This document shows positions 22,991 to 33,207 of a stretch of 64,000 nt of DNA, piece after piece (positions within the stretch are counted from its first letter, which is position 1; each line of letters starts with the position of its first letter). The position numbers and the translations under genes were made by a program. Location of the stretch: assembly GCA_947044405.1 (NCBI GenBank), contig CAMRHE010000021.1, forward strand, positions 10,710,501 through 10,774,500, given 5' to 3'. The stretch is from Leptodactylus fallax. Lineage: Eukaryota > Chordata > Amphibia > Anura > Leptodactylidae. The notes under the pieces were generated by a model. The model made no database searches. It was not told the origin of the DNA and saw only the letters and a program-made list of their open reading frames with translations.

Positions 22991-23265
22991 ATAGTAAAAT
23001 GCCGCCCCCCGGACAGTGCCGCCCGAGGCGGCCGCCTCACCTTGCCTCATTAGCGGTGCGCCCCTGCATAGTATACTACATGTGTTGCCACCCCAGAGAA
23101 CACCTTTAAAATAACACATATAATACACATATTAGTTTAGGCTTAATGCTACAAGGTTAAACTATTTTTGTTGGATGACAAGTGTAAGGAAATTCATCAA
23201 ACAGCAATGGAAATTAAAAGTATAGCGCTCAGTACTCAAAGTACGCTTATTATTAACTCACTTTA

Positions 23266-23584
23266 GGCCGGGGCCCCACTTGGCGTAAATGCCACGGAAA
23301 AAAACTGTGGCATTCTACAGTCCCTGCAAAGTGGATCTAGTGAATTCCATCCACACATTGTGGGAAAATACGCAGAGGACAAGCTGCGATATCCAAAACA
23401 TCTCAGCATGTAAATTATAGAAACACTGACGGTTTCCCTATAGGTATAATTGAAGCAGAAAGTCTGCAGAGGAAACCTCTGCGGATTTTCTGTGAAAGCG
23501 ATGCAAGAAAAACTGCGATGCGTTGCCGCCACGGTTTTTCCTGCAGCGCTTTTTTGCTGTGCCCTGCTACATGGGGCCTTAGCC
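23266..23584. mobile_element. MITE with TTA duplication (Harbinger-type, 'GGGGCC' family)
   Basis: The ends GGCCGGGGCCCCACTTGG and ...ACATGGGGCCTTAGCC are imperfect inverted repeats flanked by TTA at 23263-23265 and 23585-23587. The 319-bp interior includes the GAAGCAGAAAGTCTGCAGAG motif. Relatives are at 23795-24035 and 48523-48817. It has no coding capacity. Confidence 0.8.
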
Positions 23585-23794
23585 TTAAAGAGTTTTGTCC
23601 ATAATGGCAAATTAACAAAATAGGGAATAAGTTGCAGATTGCTTGGGGTCTGACAGCTGAGAACTCCATTGATCTCAAGAACAGGGGACAGCGATTTTGC
23701 AGGAACGATGACACTTGCTTCATTTCTAAGGAACTATTGGATATAGCAGAGTGCTGTACTTAGTTATTTCCAGCAGTCTTACAGAAATAAATGG

Positions 23795-24035
23795 AGCTGC
23801 AGCTGTAGCAGAAATGCTGCGATTTCAAAAACGCTTTCTTTTTTGTAAATTGCAGCTTGTTACTTATACCTATGGAAACACTGCCATTTTCTGCATAGGA
23901 ATAATAGAAGCAGAAAGTCTGCAGAGGAAAACTCTGAGGACTTTCTGTGAAAAATGCTGTGGAAAAAAACGTGATGCGTTTCCGCCGCGGTCTTTTGTGC
24001 ATCATTTTTTGGCTGTGCCTCTCTATGCGAGATGT
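23795..24035. repeat. Diverged relative of the 'GGGGCC' MITE, ends lost
   Basis: It shares the core TAATAGAAGCAGAAAGTCTG and the TTTCCGCCGCGG region with the MITE at 23266-23584 but lacks clear ends and duplication. An old copy. Confidence 0.6.
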
Positions 24036-24605
24036 TAGTCTAATCTTGACTAAACATGGAAAATCTTAGCAGAGCAAGCTACAGTGTTTCTGTAACTTCA
24101 GGAGTTGCACAAGCATCGTAGCCCACTGTGCTACACTGTTTCTGAGCCATATGAGGTCTTAATGTTTGCGGGACAAATTTTTCTTCATCATGCTACCATT
24201 TATTATTGTGTACAATGTACTGGGAAGCTGTAACAGAATTTAGAATGGGGTGGATTTGAAGAAAAAGTGCATTTGTGTGACTTTCTTAGGGGCTTCGTTT
24301 TACGGCATTCACTGTGCAGTCAACATGACATGTCACCTGTATTCTATGTTTCGGTACGATTCCAGGGATACCAAATTGATATGGTTTTATTTACATTTTA
24401 AGCCCTTAACCCCTTAACGACCTTGGACGTACTATTAAGTCCTGGGCGCTAGGTACTTCGCGCACCAGGACGTAATACTACGCCCGAGGCCGGCCGCCCG
24501 CTCACTATCTGAGCGGGCGGTATCGGAACCGGGTGTTAGCTGTATCTGACAGCTAACACCCTGCTCCATAACCCCCAGTCGGCCATAACTTCCGATCGGC
24601 GGTTT

Positions 24606-24655
24606 TAACCCCTTGGATGCTGCGGTCAAACATGACCGCTGCATCCAAGGGGTTC
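24606..24655. repeat. Hairpin in the left arm of the TTAA element
   Basis: AACCCCTTGGATGCTGCGGT and ACCGCTGCATCCAAGGGGTT form near-perfect arms separated by a short CAAACATG loop. An equivalent hairpin with different arm sequence (ACCCCTGAGATGCCGCGGTC) is at 49308-49357. Confidence 0.85.
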
Positions 24656-25979
24656 CGCCGTCTTGCCGAGCCCCCCCCCGGCACCCCCCCGCGGCGAGAT
24701 CGGGGGGGTGCCGATATCTCTAATGTGCAGCCCGGGGTCTGCCAAGTGACCCCAGGCTGCCTGGAGCCCCCAGTACCTGGTTGATCCTGCCGAGACATCA
24801 GGAAGTCAGCGCTGTGTTTCCATAGCGCTGACTTCCTGTATAGGCTGTAAGACACGAGTATGCTCGTGTCTTGCAGTCTATAGTGCTGAGCCAGCAATCA
24901 AAGCATTGCTGGCTCAGGTGTCCTAATGGGACACAAGAAAAAGTAAAAAAAAGTGAAAAAAAAAAAATAAAGTATGTGAAAAAAATTAATAAAAGAATAA
25001 AGCCCCAAAAATTCCCTTTTCCTATATAAAATGAATTATATAAAAAATAAACCTAAAAATTAATAAAAACAATACATATTTGGTATCGTTGCGTCCGTAA
25101 CAACCTGTACAATAAAATTGAAACCATATTTAATGTACACGGTGAAAGTCGGGGAAAAAAAAACGGAAAAAACCCGCCAAAAGTAACGATTTTTCGCCAT
25201 CTCACCTTACAAAATATGCCATAAAAAGTGATCAAAAAGTCATATGTACCCCAAAACAGTACCAATAAAAAGCACAGGTTGTACCACAAAAAATAAGCCC
25301 TAAACCAACTCTCTAAACTGAAAAATAAAAATGCTACGCATCTTAGAAGATGGCGATGCAAAAAAAAATTAATTTATGTCCCCAAATGGGTTTTTATTCT
25401 GCAAAATTGGTATTGCATAAAAAAACATTATAAATGAGGTATCGCCGTAATGGTACCGACCCGCAGAATAAAGATAACATGTTACTTATGCTCTACGCTG
25501 CATGGTGAAAAATTTAAAAGATAAAACGCAGTGCCAGAATTGATGGGGTTGTTTTTTAATCCACCAAGAAAGAGTTAATAAAATTTATTTAATAAGTTGT
25601 AAGCACCTAAAAATGATGTCATTAAAAAATACATCTCACCCTGAAAACAACAAGCCCTCATATGGCTACATCACCGGAGAAATAAAGAAAATATAACTCG
25701 TACAATGTGAAGACAAAAACCCCAAAAATCGCCAAATCATTAGAGCATAACTGGCTGCGGCAGGAAGGGAATGTATAAGCTGTGCAAGCGTATATTAGGG
25801 TACACCCCAGATTTAGAGCTTACGAGGGATAATAAACCAGAAGTGACCCCCAGAGTGACCCCCCAATAATAGGAACTACTGGGGAAATAGTAGGGAATTT
25901 AGTGTACCCAATGTACTACGCACAGATTACATATTCACTTTTCCCCATCCGCTGTGCAGTCACGTCTGGCTTACTAATG

Positions 25980-27270
25980 CTCGCTACACCCCTTGATAAA
26001 TTCATTGAGGGGTGCAGTTTTCAAAATGGGGTCATTCCCTAGGGGATTCCACTTTACTGGTACTTTAGAGGCTCTGCAAACATGACATGGCATCCAGATC
26101 CCAAACATCTGAATCTGCGCTCCAAAAGCCATATAGCGCTCCTTCCCTTCTGTGCCCTACTGTGTGCCCAAACCGCAGTTTATACCCACATGTATGACAC
26201 TGGTGTACCCAGGATAAGGTACTTAATGTGATATGTGGATATAAACTCCTGTTTGGGCACAGCCGGGCACAGAAGGGAAGGAGCGCTATTTGGTTTTTGG
26301 ACGCCATTGCACTTTTGCAGAGCTGAAATGCCAGTACAGTGGAATCCCCTGACATGTCACCCCATTTTGGAAACTGCACCCCTGAAGGAATTTATCCAGG
26401 GGTACAGTGAGCATTTTTAACCCCCAAGTGTTGCTATAATTTATTATCCGTAAATGAATAGGCAGCTGATGATGAAAGGTGAAAATGACAATTATTCCAG
26501 GAATACGACATTTCTGTGCGTAATATGTTGTGCCCGGCTTGTATCAGAGATGAACGCTCCAAAAGCTGTTGTGCCCGGGATCCCCGATCACCAGTTTTTG
26601 GAGTGTGTGTCTGTGCAGACATAAGCTGGGCACAACATATCGAGCACTGAAATGGCGTATCTATAGAAAAATTTAATTTTTAACTTTTCATTATCAGCTG
26701 CGCATTCATTTTTGGAAATTAAAAGAATGCAACACTTAAGGGTTAATAATGCTCGCTACCCCACTTGATAAATCCCTTGAAGGGTATAGTTTCCAAAATG
26801 GGGTGACATGTCTGCGGATTCCACTTTACTGACAATTCATGGTCTCTGCAAAAGTGGCATGGTGTCCAAAAAGCAAACTGTGCTCTAAAAACCAAAATAG
26901 CGCTCCGTCCCTTCTGTGCCTGGCTGTGCCCAAACAGCAGTTTATACCCACATATGGCATTGTTAAGTACGTTATCCTGGGTACACCAGTGTCATACATG
27001 TGGGCATAAACTGTCATTTGGGCACACAGCAGGGCGCAAATGTGAAGGAGCGCTATGTGCTTTTGGAGCGCATATTTAGATTGTTGTTTTTTTGGACGCC
27101 ATGTCACATTTGCAGAGACCCTAAAATTGCCCCTACAAAATGGGGGTCACTTCTTGGGGAATTCCAATTTACTGGCACCTCCAGGGCTCTGCAAAAATAT
27201 CATGGCGACCAGAAAGTCCCTCTAAATCTGTACTCCAAAAGCTAAAAAAAACCACAGTGCTCCTTCCCTT
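25980..27270. repeat. Fold-back units of the TTAA element
   Basis: Segments with the words GCGCTCCTTCCCTTCTGTGC and TTTATACCCACAT occur in alternating orientation. They form two imperfect hairpins of about 200 bp with centres near 26195 and 26975. The spacers at the tips contain GTGTCATACATGTGGG. The units are diverged relatives of the direct repeats downstream. Confidence 0.7.
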
Positions 27271-27479
27271 CTGAGCCCTGCTGCGTGCCCAAGCAGCAGT
27301 TTATACCCACATATATAATTTTTTTGTCCCCGGGATAGCCCACTTAATAGTTTTAGGAGTGCATGTCTCTGATGCCACAAAGTGGCCGCAACGTATTAGG
27401 CACTGAAATTGGATATTTCTTTAAAAACTTTAATTTTCACTTTATACATTAATTTTTGGGAAGCATTTTTAGGCTCTAA

Positions 27480-29110
27480 ATGATAATACCCCTTGATACA
27501 TTCCTTGAGGGGTGTAGTTTCTAAAATGGGGTCACTTTTGAGAGGTTTCCATTATATTGGTACTTTAGGGGTTCTGCAAATGCGACATGGCATCCAAAAA
27601 CTATTCCAGCAAAATCTGCCCTCCAAAAGCTAAATAGCGCTCTTTCCATTTTTAGCCCTGTCATTTACCCATGCAGCAGATTACAACCACATATGGGGCA
27701 TTTCTGTGTTCAGGAGAAATTGTGTAACGAACTTTGGGGTGCTTTTTCTCCTTTGTCCTCTTGTGAAAATGAAAAATTTGGGGCTAAATTGACGGTTTAT
27801 TGGAAAAAAAGTAATTTTTCATTTTAATGTCCCAATGTTAATAAAATCTGTGAAACAGCTGTGAGGTCAAAATGTTCACCATACCCCTAGATAAATTCTA
27901 TAAGGGGTGTAGTTTCCAAAATGGGGTCACTTTTTGGGGGTTTGTATTATATTGGTACTTTAGGGGCTCTGCAAATGCGACATGGCATCCGAAAACTATT
28001 CCAGCAAAATCTGCCCTCCAAAAGCTAAATAGCGCTCTTTCCATTTTGAGCCCTGCCATGTACCCATGCAGCAGATTACAACCACATATGGGGCATTTCT
28101 GTGTTCAGGAGAAATTGTGTAACGAACTTTGGGGTGCTTTTTCTCCTTTGTCCTCTTGTGAAAATGAAAAATTTGGGGATAAATTGACGGTTTATTGGAA
28201 AAAAAAGTAATTTTTCATTTTAATGTCCCAATGTTAATAAAATCTGTAAAACAGCTGTAGGGTCAAAATGCTCATTATGTCCCTTGATATGTTCTGTGAG
28301 GGGTGTAGTTTCCAAAATGGGGTCACTTTTAGGGGGTTTCCACTGTATTGGTACTTTGGGGGCTCTGCAAATGCGACATGGTACCTGAAAACTATTTCAG
28401 CAAAATCTGCTCTCCAAAAGCTAAATAGCGCTCTTTCCATTCTGAGCCCTGCCATGTACCCATACAGCAGATTACGACCACATATGGGGTATTGCTGTGT
28501 TTAGGAGCAATTATTTTGCAAACTGTGGGGTGCTTTTTCTCCTTTAACCCATTGTGAAAATGAAAACTTTGGGGATAAAGTGACATTTTAGTAATGTTTC
28601 ATTTATACATCCCAGTGTTAGCAAAATCTGTGAAACGAATGTAAGGTCAAAATGCTCACTATACCCCTATATGAATTCTGTGAGGGGTGTAGTTTGCAAA
28701 ATGGGGTCACTTTTTGGGGTTTTTCTTTGTATTGGTACTCTAGGGGCTTTGCAAATGAGACATGGCACCTGAAAACTATTCCAGCAAAATCTGCTTTTCA
28801 GACGCCCAGTGTCGCTCCTTCCCTTCCGTGCGCTGCCATTCGCCCAAACATCAGTTTACACCCACTTGTGGGGTATTTCCGTGCTCGGGAGAAATTTCAT
28901 AACAAACTGTGAGATGCATTTTTTCCTTTAACCCTTTGTGAATGTGTTAATTTTAGGGCTAAATTAAGGAATTAGTGGGAAAAAATTAAATGTCTAAATT
29001 TCACCTCCATATTGTTTTAATTCCAGTGAAATTCTTAAAGGGTTAACAAACTTCCCAAATGTTATTTTGAATTATTTGAGGGGTGCAGTTTTGAAAATGG
29101 GGTGATTTAT
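27480..29110 (+). repeat. ~390-bp direct tandem repeats in the TTAA element
   Basis: The anchor word GAGGGGTGTAGTTTCCAAAA recurs, with small changes, near 27505, 27900, 28297, 28682 and 29078, a period of about 385-397 bp. Units also share GGCTCTGCAAATGCGACATG and CAAAATCTGC.CTCCAAAAGC. Plus-strand frames in three units (27872, 28268, 28652) read a common GCSFQNGVTFWGF..YWY peptide. Stops and frameshifts differ between units, and I do not regard these as genes. Confidence 0.85.
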
Positions 29111-30359
29111 GGGGGTTTCTAATATATAGGCCTTTATAATCCTCTTCAGAACTGAAGTGGTCCCTAAAAAATTAGTTTGGGAAATTTTCTTGTAAATCTG
29201 CAAAATCGCTGTTACACTTGTAAGCCTTCTAACATCCAAAATAAATTACAGGACGATTAAAAGATGATGCCGATATAAAGCAGAGATATGGTAGATAATA
29301 TGTATTAATGTATTTGGGTGGTATGACTATCTATCTGAAAAGCAGAGCATTTCACATTTTGAAAATTGCGATTTTTTTCAAAATTTCCATCAAATTTCCT
29401 ATTTTTCTATAAATAAATACAAAAATATTCATTAGTGTTTACCACTAACATGAAGTACAATGTGTCACGAAAAAACAATCTCAAAATCACTTGTGTAAGT
29501 TAAGACGTCTCAAAGTTATTGCCATATAAAGTGACACATGTCAGTTTTGAAAAATGAGGCCTGGTCCTTAACGCACTTTTGGGCTGGGTCCTTAAGGGGT
29601 TAACAAAAATCCAAAACTGCAAAAAAAATTTTTTCTAAAAGTTGCCATATTCTGACACCCGTAACTTTTTTATACTTTTGTGTACGGGGATGCATAGGGT
29701 GTCTTTTTTTTTGCAGAGCCAGGTGTACTTTTTAATGATACCATTTTGGGGAATTTCTATTGCTTTGATCACTTTTTATTCAAATTTTTATTGAGGTGAA
29801 ACAGTGAAAAAACGGCAGTTTGGCACTTTTAGATGTTTTTCCCACTACAGTGTTTAATGTATGGGAAAAATATTTTTATAGATTTGTAGACCAGGCGTTT
29901 TTGATCTCAGGGATACCTAATTTGTATGTGTTTCACAGTATTTACTGTAAGTACTTTTATATGTGTTCTAGGGAAAGGGGGGTGATTTTTTTTTGCATTT
30001 ATTAGACCCCCTAGGGCTCTTGAACCCCAGTGGGTCTGATCACTAATGCAATGCATTACAATAATAATGCATTGCAATGCATTGCAAAATAACGATACTT
30101 CTTAATGGCAGTTAATGGCCAACAAGCCTGGGAGACTTCAGTAGGCTTCCGGCTGTCATGCCAATGGGACGCCAGCCCCGGAGCTTGCTCTGGGTGCCAG
30201 CGATCCCTGGCAAAATGACAGCATGTTTGATCGCGGCATCCAAGGTGCTAAAACTCCCGATCGTTATGGAGCAGGGTGTTACCTGTCATAACCAATTGGG
30301 GGTTTTAACACCTTGGATGCAGCGGTCAAACATGCCGTAGGCGCTCACGAAGGGGTTAA

Positions 30360-30590
30360 AGGGCTGTGACATCACAGGGCTGGCTGCTAATTGGCTGTAC
30401 GCATGGCATTGTGGGTGATCCCGCATTCCCAGAGTTCCTTGACCCATGTCCTAACATGTACAGCATCCATTTTGAACTAAATGCGATTCGTTACCACGAA
30501 GATTCGATGTGAATCGAATATTTCCTGAAATTCGGATCAAATTCCACTTCTGCAGCTTCGATTCGCTCATCTCTGATTACGGCTGATGTT
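30360..30590. repeat. Fragment of the 'gattcgctcatctct' MITE family
   Basis: The stretch CGAATATTTCCTGAAATTCG and the end GATTCGCTCATCTCT match the right arm of the MITE at 49076-49969. The left arm is not visible here. Confidence 0.6.
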
Positions 30591-30699
30591 GGGAAGGGGT
30601 TAAAGACTGCAAGAAAGTCTTTTATGAAACTGAGGTATGCTTTAACTGCAGCATATAGTTTTGTTCAGTGAATAAAAATAGTGTCCAATATAAATTTGC

Positions 30700-31545
30700 T
30701 ATACAGTCCAGCCTGCAGCTTAGTCACACCTGCTTATGAGGCATATCTGTTTGCCAGGAATCAGCAACTTTCAATTCAAGAGAACAGATTACCTCTATTG
30801 AATTCAGGTGATCCATTCAGTTCCATTGCCACGTATATATAAAATTGAGCACCTAGTCATGCAGTCTGCCTTTACAAACATTTGTGGAAAAAATGGGCCA
30901 TTCTAAAGAGCTCATTGAATCCCATAAAATGCCACAATTACAACAAGTCTGTTTATTCAATTTCTTCCCACCTAGATTTTTCATGATCAACTAACTGTGA
31001 GTGGTATTATTGAAAACTGAAAGTGTTTAGGAACCACAGAAACAGTCACAAAGGGACAGACCATGTAAAGTTACAGAGTAGGTCGACAAGTTCTCATAGT
31101 GCATAAAAGTTGCCTGATCCTGCTGGTTCAATTACTGTAAAGTTCCAACCTCCTCTGGCATTCACATCAGCTCAAAAACAGTTTGCTGGAAGTTTCATGA
31201 CATGGATTTTCATGGTCGAACAGCTGCATGCAAGCCTTACTCACCAAGCACATTGCCAAGTGTCAGATGAATAATTCTGCAGCATAACATGACAATTTGG
31301 ACAACTATATGATTCCAACTTTGTGCAAATAGTTTGGTGAAGGCCCTTTTCTCTTCCAGCATGACTGTTCCCCAGTGCAAATGACATGGTTTGGTGAGTT
31401 TGGAGTAGAAGAACTTGGAAAGCCCACACAGAACCCTGATGTCAGCCTCTCATTCAATATTATTGACCTCACAAATGCTCTTCGGGGTGACTGGGCAAAA
31501 ATCCCCACATACACACCCCAAAATTTTGTAGAGTTTTAGCAACTC
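30700..31545 (+). pseudogene. Decayed, internally deleted Tc1-like transposon (family D)
   Basis: Near 30892 an ATG-like start reads MGHSKELIESHK, resembling the start of another Tc1 transposase family. Further on come words matching DNA-binding linker and catalytic coding regions (CAGACCATGTAAAGTTACAG, CATAAAAGTTGCCTGATCCT, then CAACTTTGTGCAAATAGTTT and CAGCATGACTGTTCCCC, the 'QHDN' block). Many stops and frameshifts, and loss of the segment with the first catalytic Asp, make it non-functional. A 95-bp fragment of the same family is at 10286-10380. Terminal repeats are not clear. Confidence 0.65.
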
Positions 31546-31648
31546 CATATTAATGGTTAGGGATTTAGAACAGAATATCATGAAAACTCCTGTAGGTGCA
31601 ATGATTGGGTATCTCAATATGTATATTCATCTATATCTATCTACAAAC

Positions 31649-32589
31649 TGTGACAGCTTAGGGGAATTACACTCAAAATGGCGGCTTGTCCTGGTCCGGA
31701 CAGCGGTGGTTCGTGGTACTGGGCGCCGGAAAGATAGCTTTCAGATGGTCCAAGTGTAAAATAAAACGTGGCTTTATTCAGCTTATGCTTCGTTCACACC
31801 TGCTCTTGCTGTCCGTCCGTCGCCAATCCAGTGAAAATCTCGGCGAACTGGATTGGCGTCGGATACAGCTCCGGTCAGCGGCGCATTGGTTAAAAACCCA
31901 TTCATTTGAATGGGTTTTTAGAAGCGTGGGCTGGGTGTGCGGTCCACACCCTCTGCGCTGCGAATCCTTTTTTTTTCGTCGGACACGAAGTCCTGCGTGT
32001 CCGACTTTGTTTCCGACGAAAAAAAAGGATTCGCAGCGCAGAGGGTGTAAGCGCACACCCGCAGCACTGCTTTAAAAAACCCATTCAAATGAATGGGTTT
32101 TTAACCAATGCGCCGCTGACCGGTCTGGATCCGACGCCAATCCAGTTCGCCGAGATTTTCACTGGATTGGCGACGGACGGACACCAAGCGCAGGTGTGAA
32201 CCCACCCTTAACTGCAACATAACAAAAACAACAAACACCTAGGCCACAGTTAGGGCACTGACTCCTTGAGTCCCTAACTAGCCTCTGGGGGGCAATAAGA
32301 GCCTGACTTAGTCTCTGTAAGTCCTCTCTGGATCCAGCCCTCTTGGACAGAGCCTCTCTCTCTGTCCTCGCTGGTCCTGACTATTGCTCAGCTCCAGCAA
32401 CAGTCCCCTGTAGACCCGAGCACTTCTGGCACAGACCGTCTATCTGTCCAGGTGGGTCCACCATCTCCTGCTCCCTGCAGGATACTCCAGACTACTGGAG
32501 TTACACGCCCCCCTCAAAGGCGTGGCTGAGAGCCTTTTCAGGGCTGGGCCTGGGTCGCTCAACAGCGCCCTCTGGCTCACATACTCACA
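31649..32589 (-). repeat. 3' LTR of the host-gene-carrying element, with MITE inside
   Basis: It matches 40114-40633 over its whole length apart from the inserted MITE at 31786-32207. An AATAAA signal lies on the minus strand (TTTATT at 31773-31778). The captured-SPRY reading frame runs about 50 codons into this LTR before its stop at 32440. Confidence 0.95.
31786..32207. mobile_element. Palindromic MITE with TTA duplication inside the LTR
   Basis: A 422-bp foldback element flanked by TTA at 31783-31785 and 32208-32210. Arms share GTTCACACCTG, CCAATCCAGTGAAAATCTCG and ACCCATTCATTTGAATGGGT. The centre is a long hairpin around a TCGTCGGACACGAAG motif. The paired LTR at 40244-40255 reads CAGCTTAACTGC with no insert and is the exact empty site with a single TTA. 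A 3-bp TWA duplication points to PIF/Harbinger. Confidence 0.95.
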
Positions 32590-33207
32590 TACCCTCCCCC
32601 TCAGCTCACTACCCATGGGGTGAGCTACAATGGGACGAGACATCCTATGACGAAGTCCCTCTTCAACCAAATATGCCTGTTCAGTATCTCTCCAGAAGTC
32701 CCAGTCAGGCGGTCTTTTCTTCCAAATACTGCTCCGTCGAGTTCTCCGTTTTCTCATCACTTTAAAGTCCCAATCTGGCGGTCTCTTCTTCCAAATTCCA
32801 CTCAGTCGAGTTTTCCTTTTTTTCAGCACTTTAAATGCTACGCCAAGATCCTGGCCATTCTGTACAAAGGCAAGTTCTCCTTCATCACCTTCAAAATTCG
32901 CCATACAAGGGATCACATCATTTTCATCACATTTCTCGCCGTACTCTTCAGCCATCCCATTGCATGACCTTGATCCCTTTAGTGAATAGCCGTAAGAATC
33001 TTCATCTTTACCTATCATGAATCCACAGGAGCTCAGAGACCAACTAACACGTACTTCATGCACATCAATGTCTTTAGAGTATAACTGTTTCACGGGTACT
33101 TTTTCCATAACCTTCATTACAAAGCAAACTTTGCCATCACCATCAAGGCTTAGAAGTTTAGGAGACATAGGCCGCTTGCTCTCTTCTTTGTTTGAGATAC
33201 ACAAGCT
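32440..33207 (-). CDS. HNRNPU-like: Captured hnRNP U-type SPRY domain, downstream of an in-frame UAG
   Basis: A 255-codon stretch continues in the same frame as the upstream coiled-coil ORF after UAG at 33208-33210; it has no ATG until codon 14 (MSPKLL). Residues about 23-126 match the SPRY domain of hn[56 protein letters not shown] and [10 protein letters not shown]. In hnRNP U this domain sits between the acidic region and the ATPase-like domain of a nuclear RNA-binding protein; only SPRY is present here. Two 23-residue tandem copies ending [10 protein letters not shown] follow, then element-derived sequence that runs into the LTR. There are no introns, as expected for capture from RNA. It is likely expressed only by UAG read-through or internal initiation, if at all. 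Confidence 0.88.
   Translation of the reverse strand, partial: SLCISNKEESKRPMSPKLLSLDGDGKVCFVMKVMEKVPVKQLYSKDIDVHEVRVSWSLSSCGFMIGKDEDSYGYSLKGSRSCNGMAEEYGEKCDENDVIPCMANFEGDEGELAFVQNGQDLGVAFKVLKKRKTRLSGIWKKRPPDWDFKVMRKRRTRRSSIWKKRPPDWDFWRDTEQAYLVEEGLRHRMSRPIVAHPMGSELRGRVCEYVSQRALLSDPGPALKRLSATPLRGACNSSSLEYPAGSRRWWTHLDR
32592..32606 (-). promoter_or_regulatory. Polypurine tract of the LTR element
   Basis: On the minus strand GAGGGGGAGGG immediately precedes the 3' LTR start (TGTGAGTATG). This is the expected plus-strand primer position and confirms the minus orientation. Confidence 0.75.
32695..32832 (-). repeat. 69-bp tandem duplication in the SPRY frame
   Basis: Two in-frame copies encode KV[LM][KR]KR[KR]TR followed by [LR]S[GS][11 protein letters not shown]. 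The duplication keeps the frame and lies right at the end of the SPRY match. Confidence 0.9.

Larger units (their letters stand above)
20480..23074. mobile_element. hAT-type non-autonomous composite element, 8-bp duplication
   Basis: A perfect 8-bp CATAGTAT occurs at 20480-20487 and 23067-23074, immediately outside imperfect inverted ends CAGTGGTGAACCTAGCC and ...CGGTGCGCCCCTG. An 8-bp duplication and CAG...CTG ends are the hAT signature. The 2,579-bp interior (20488-23066) has no transposase. It holds a 31-bp satellite (21648-22246), hairpins, and GC-rich CpG-containing modules with splice-donor-like edges (22342-22495, 22606-22710, 22784-22990). Much of the content recurs in the second hAT composite at 60312-62314, partly in inverted order, so the modules are shuffled between elements. 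Confidence 0.9.
24406..29603 (+). mobile_element. Large TTAA-flanked non-autonomous element (5.19 kb)
   Basis: The ends CCCCTTAACGACC (24410) and GGTCCTTAAGGGG (to 29599) are inverted and flanked by TTAA at 24406-24409 and 29600-29603. TTAA duplications are typical of piggyBac and Kolobok transposons. I cannot tell which from the ends alone. The interior has GC-rich hairpins (24606-24655: AACCCCTTGGATGCTGCGGT and its complement), an AT-rich part (24950-25900), two large imperfect hairpins (about 26090-26310 and 26870-27090) and ~390-bp direct tandem repeats (27480-29110). No transposase is visible. A second, inverted, partial copy is at 53659-57530, and an end fragment is at 49168-49680. Confidence 0.75.
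24150..30358 (+). repeat. Old interspersed repeat interrupted by the TTAA element
   Basis: The left part (about 24150-24405) ends TTATTTACATTTTAAGCCC. The right part (29604-30358) starts CAAAAATCCAAAACTGC and includes ACACCCGTAACTTTTTTATA. Together they read as one repeat into which the TTAA element (24410-29599) inserted. The right part carries a CATCCAAGG...CCTTGGATG inverted pair and ends GGGGTTAAAG. The left boundary is uncertain. No protein is encoded. Confidence 0.5.

Noticed and set aside
27872..28912. Plus-strand frames with the GCSFQNGVTFWGF peptide as real genes
   Set aside because: They recur with the ~390-bp repeat and are broken differently in each unit. No start context or family is visible. 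Kept only as a finding to test.
32343..32765. Plus-strand 140-aa frame in the LTR, repeated at 40387-40695
   Set aside because: It recurs because the LTRs are repeats. It is antisense to the element and has no domain. The C-terminal halves differ where the LTR ends.
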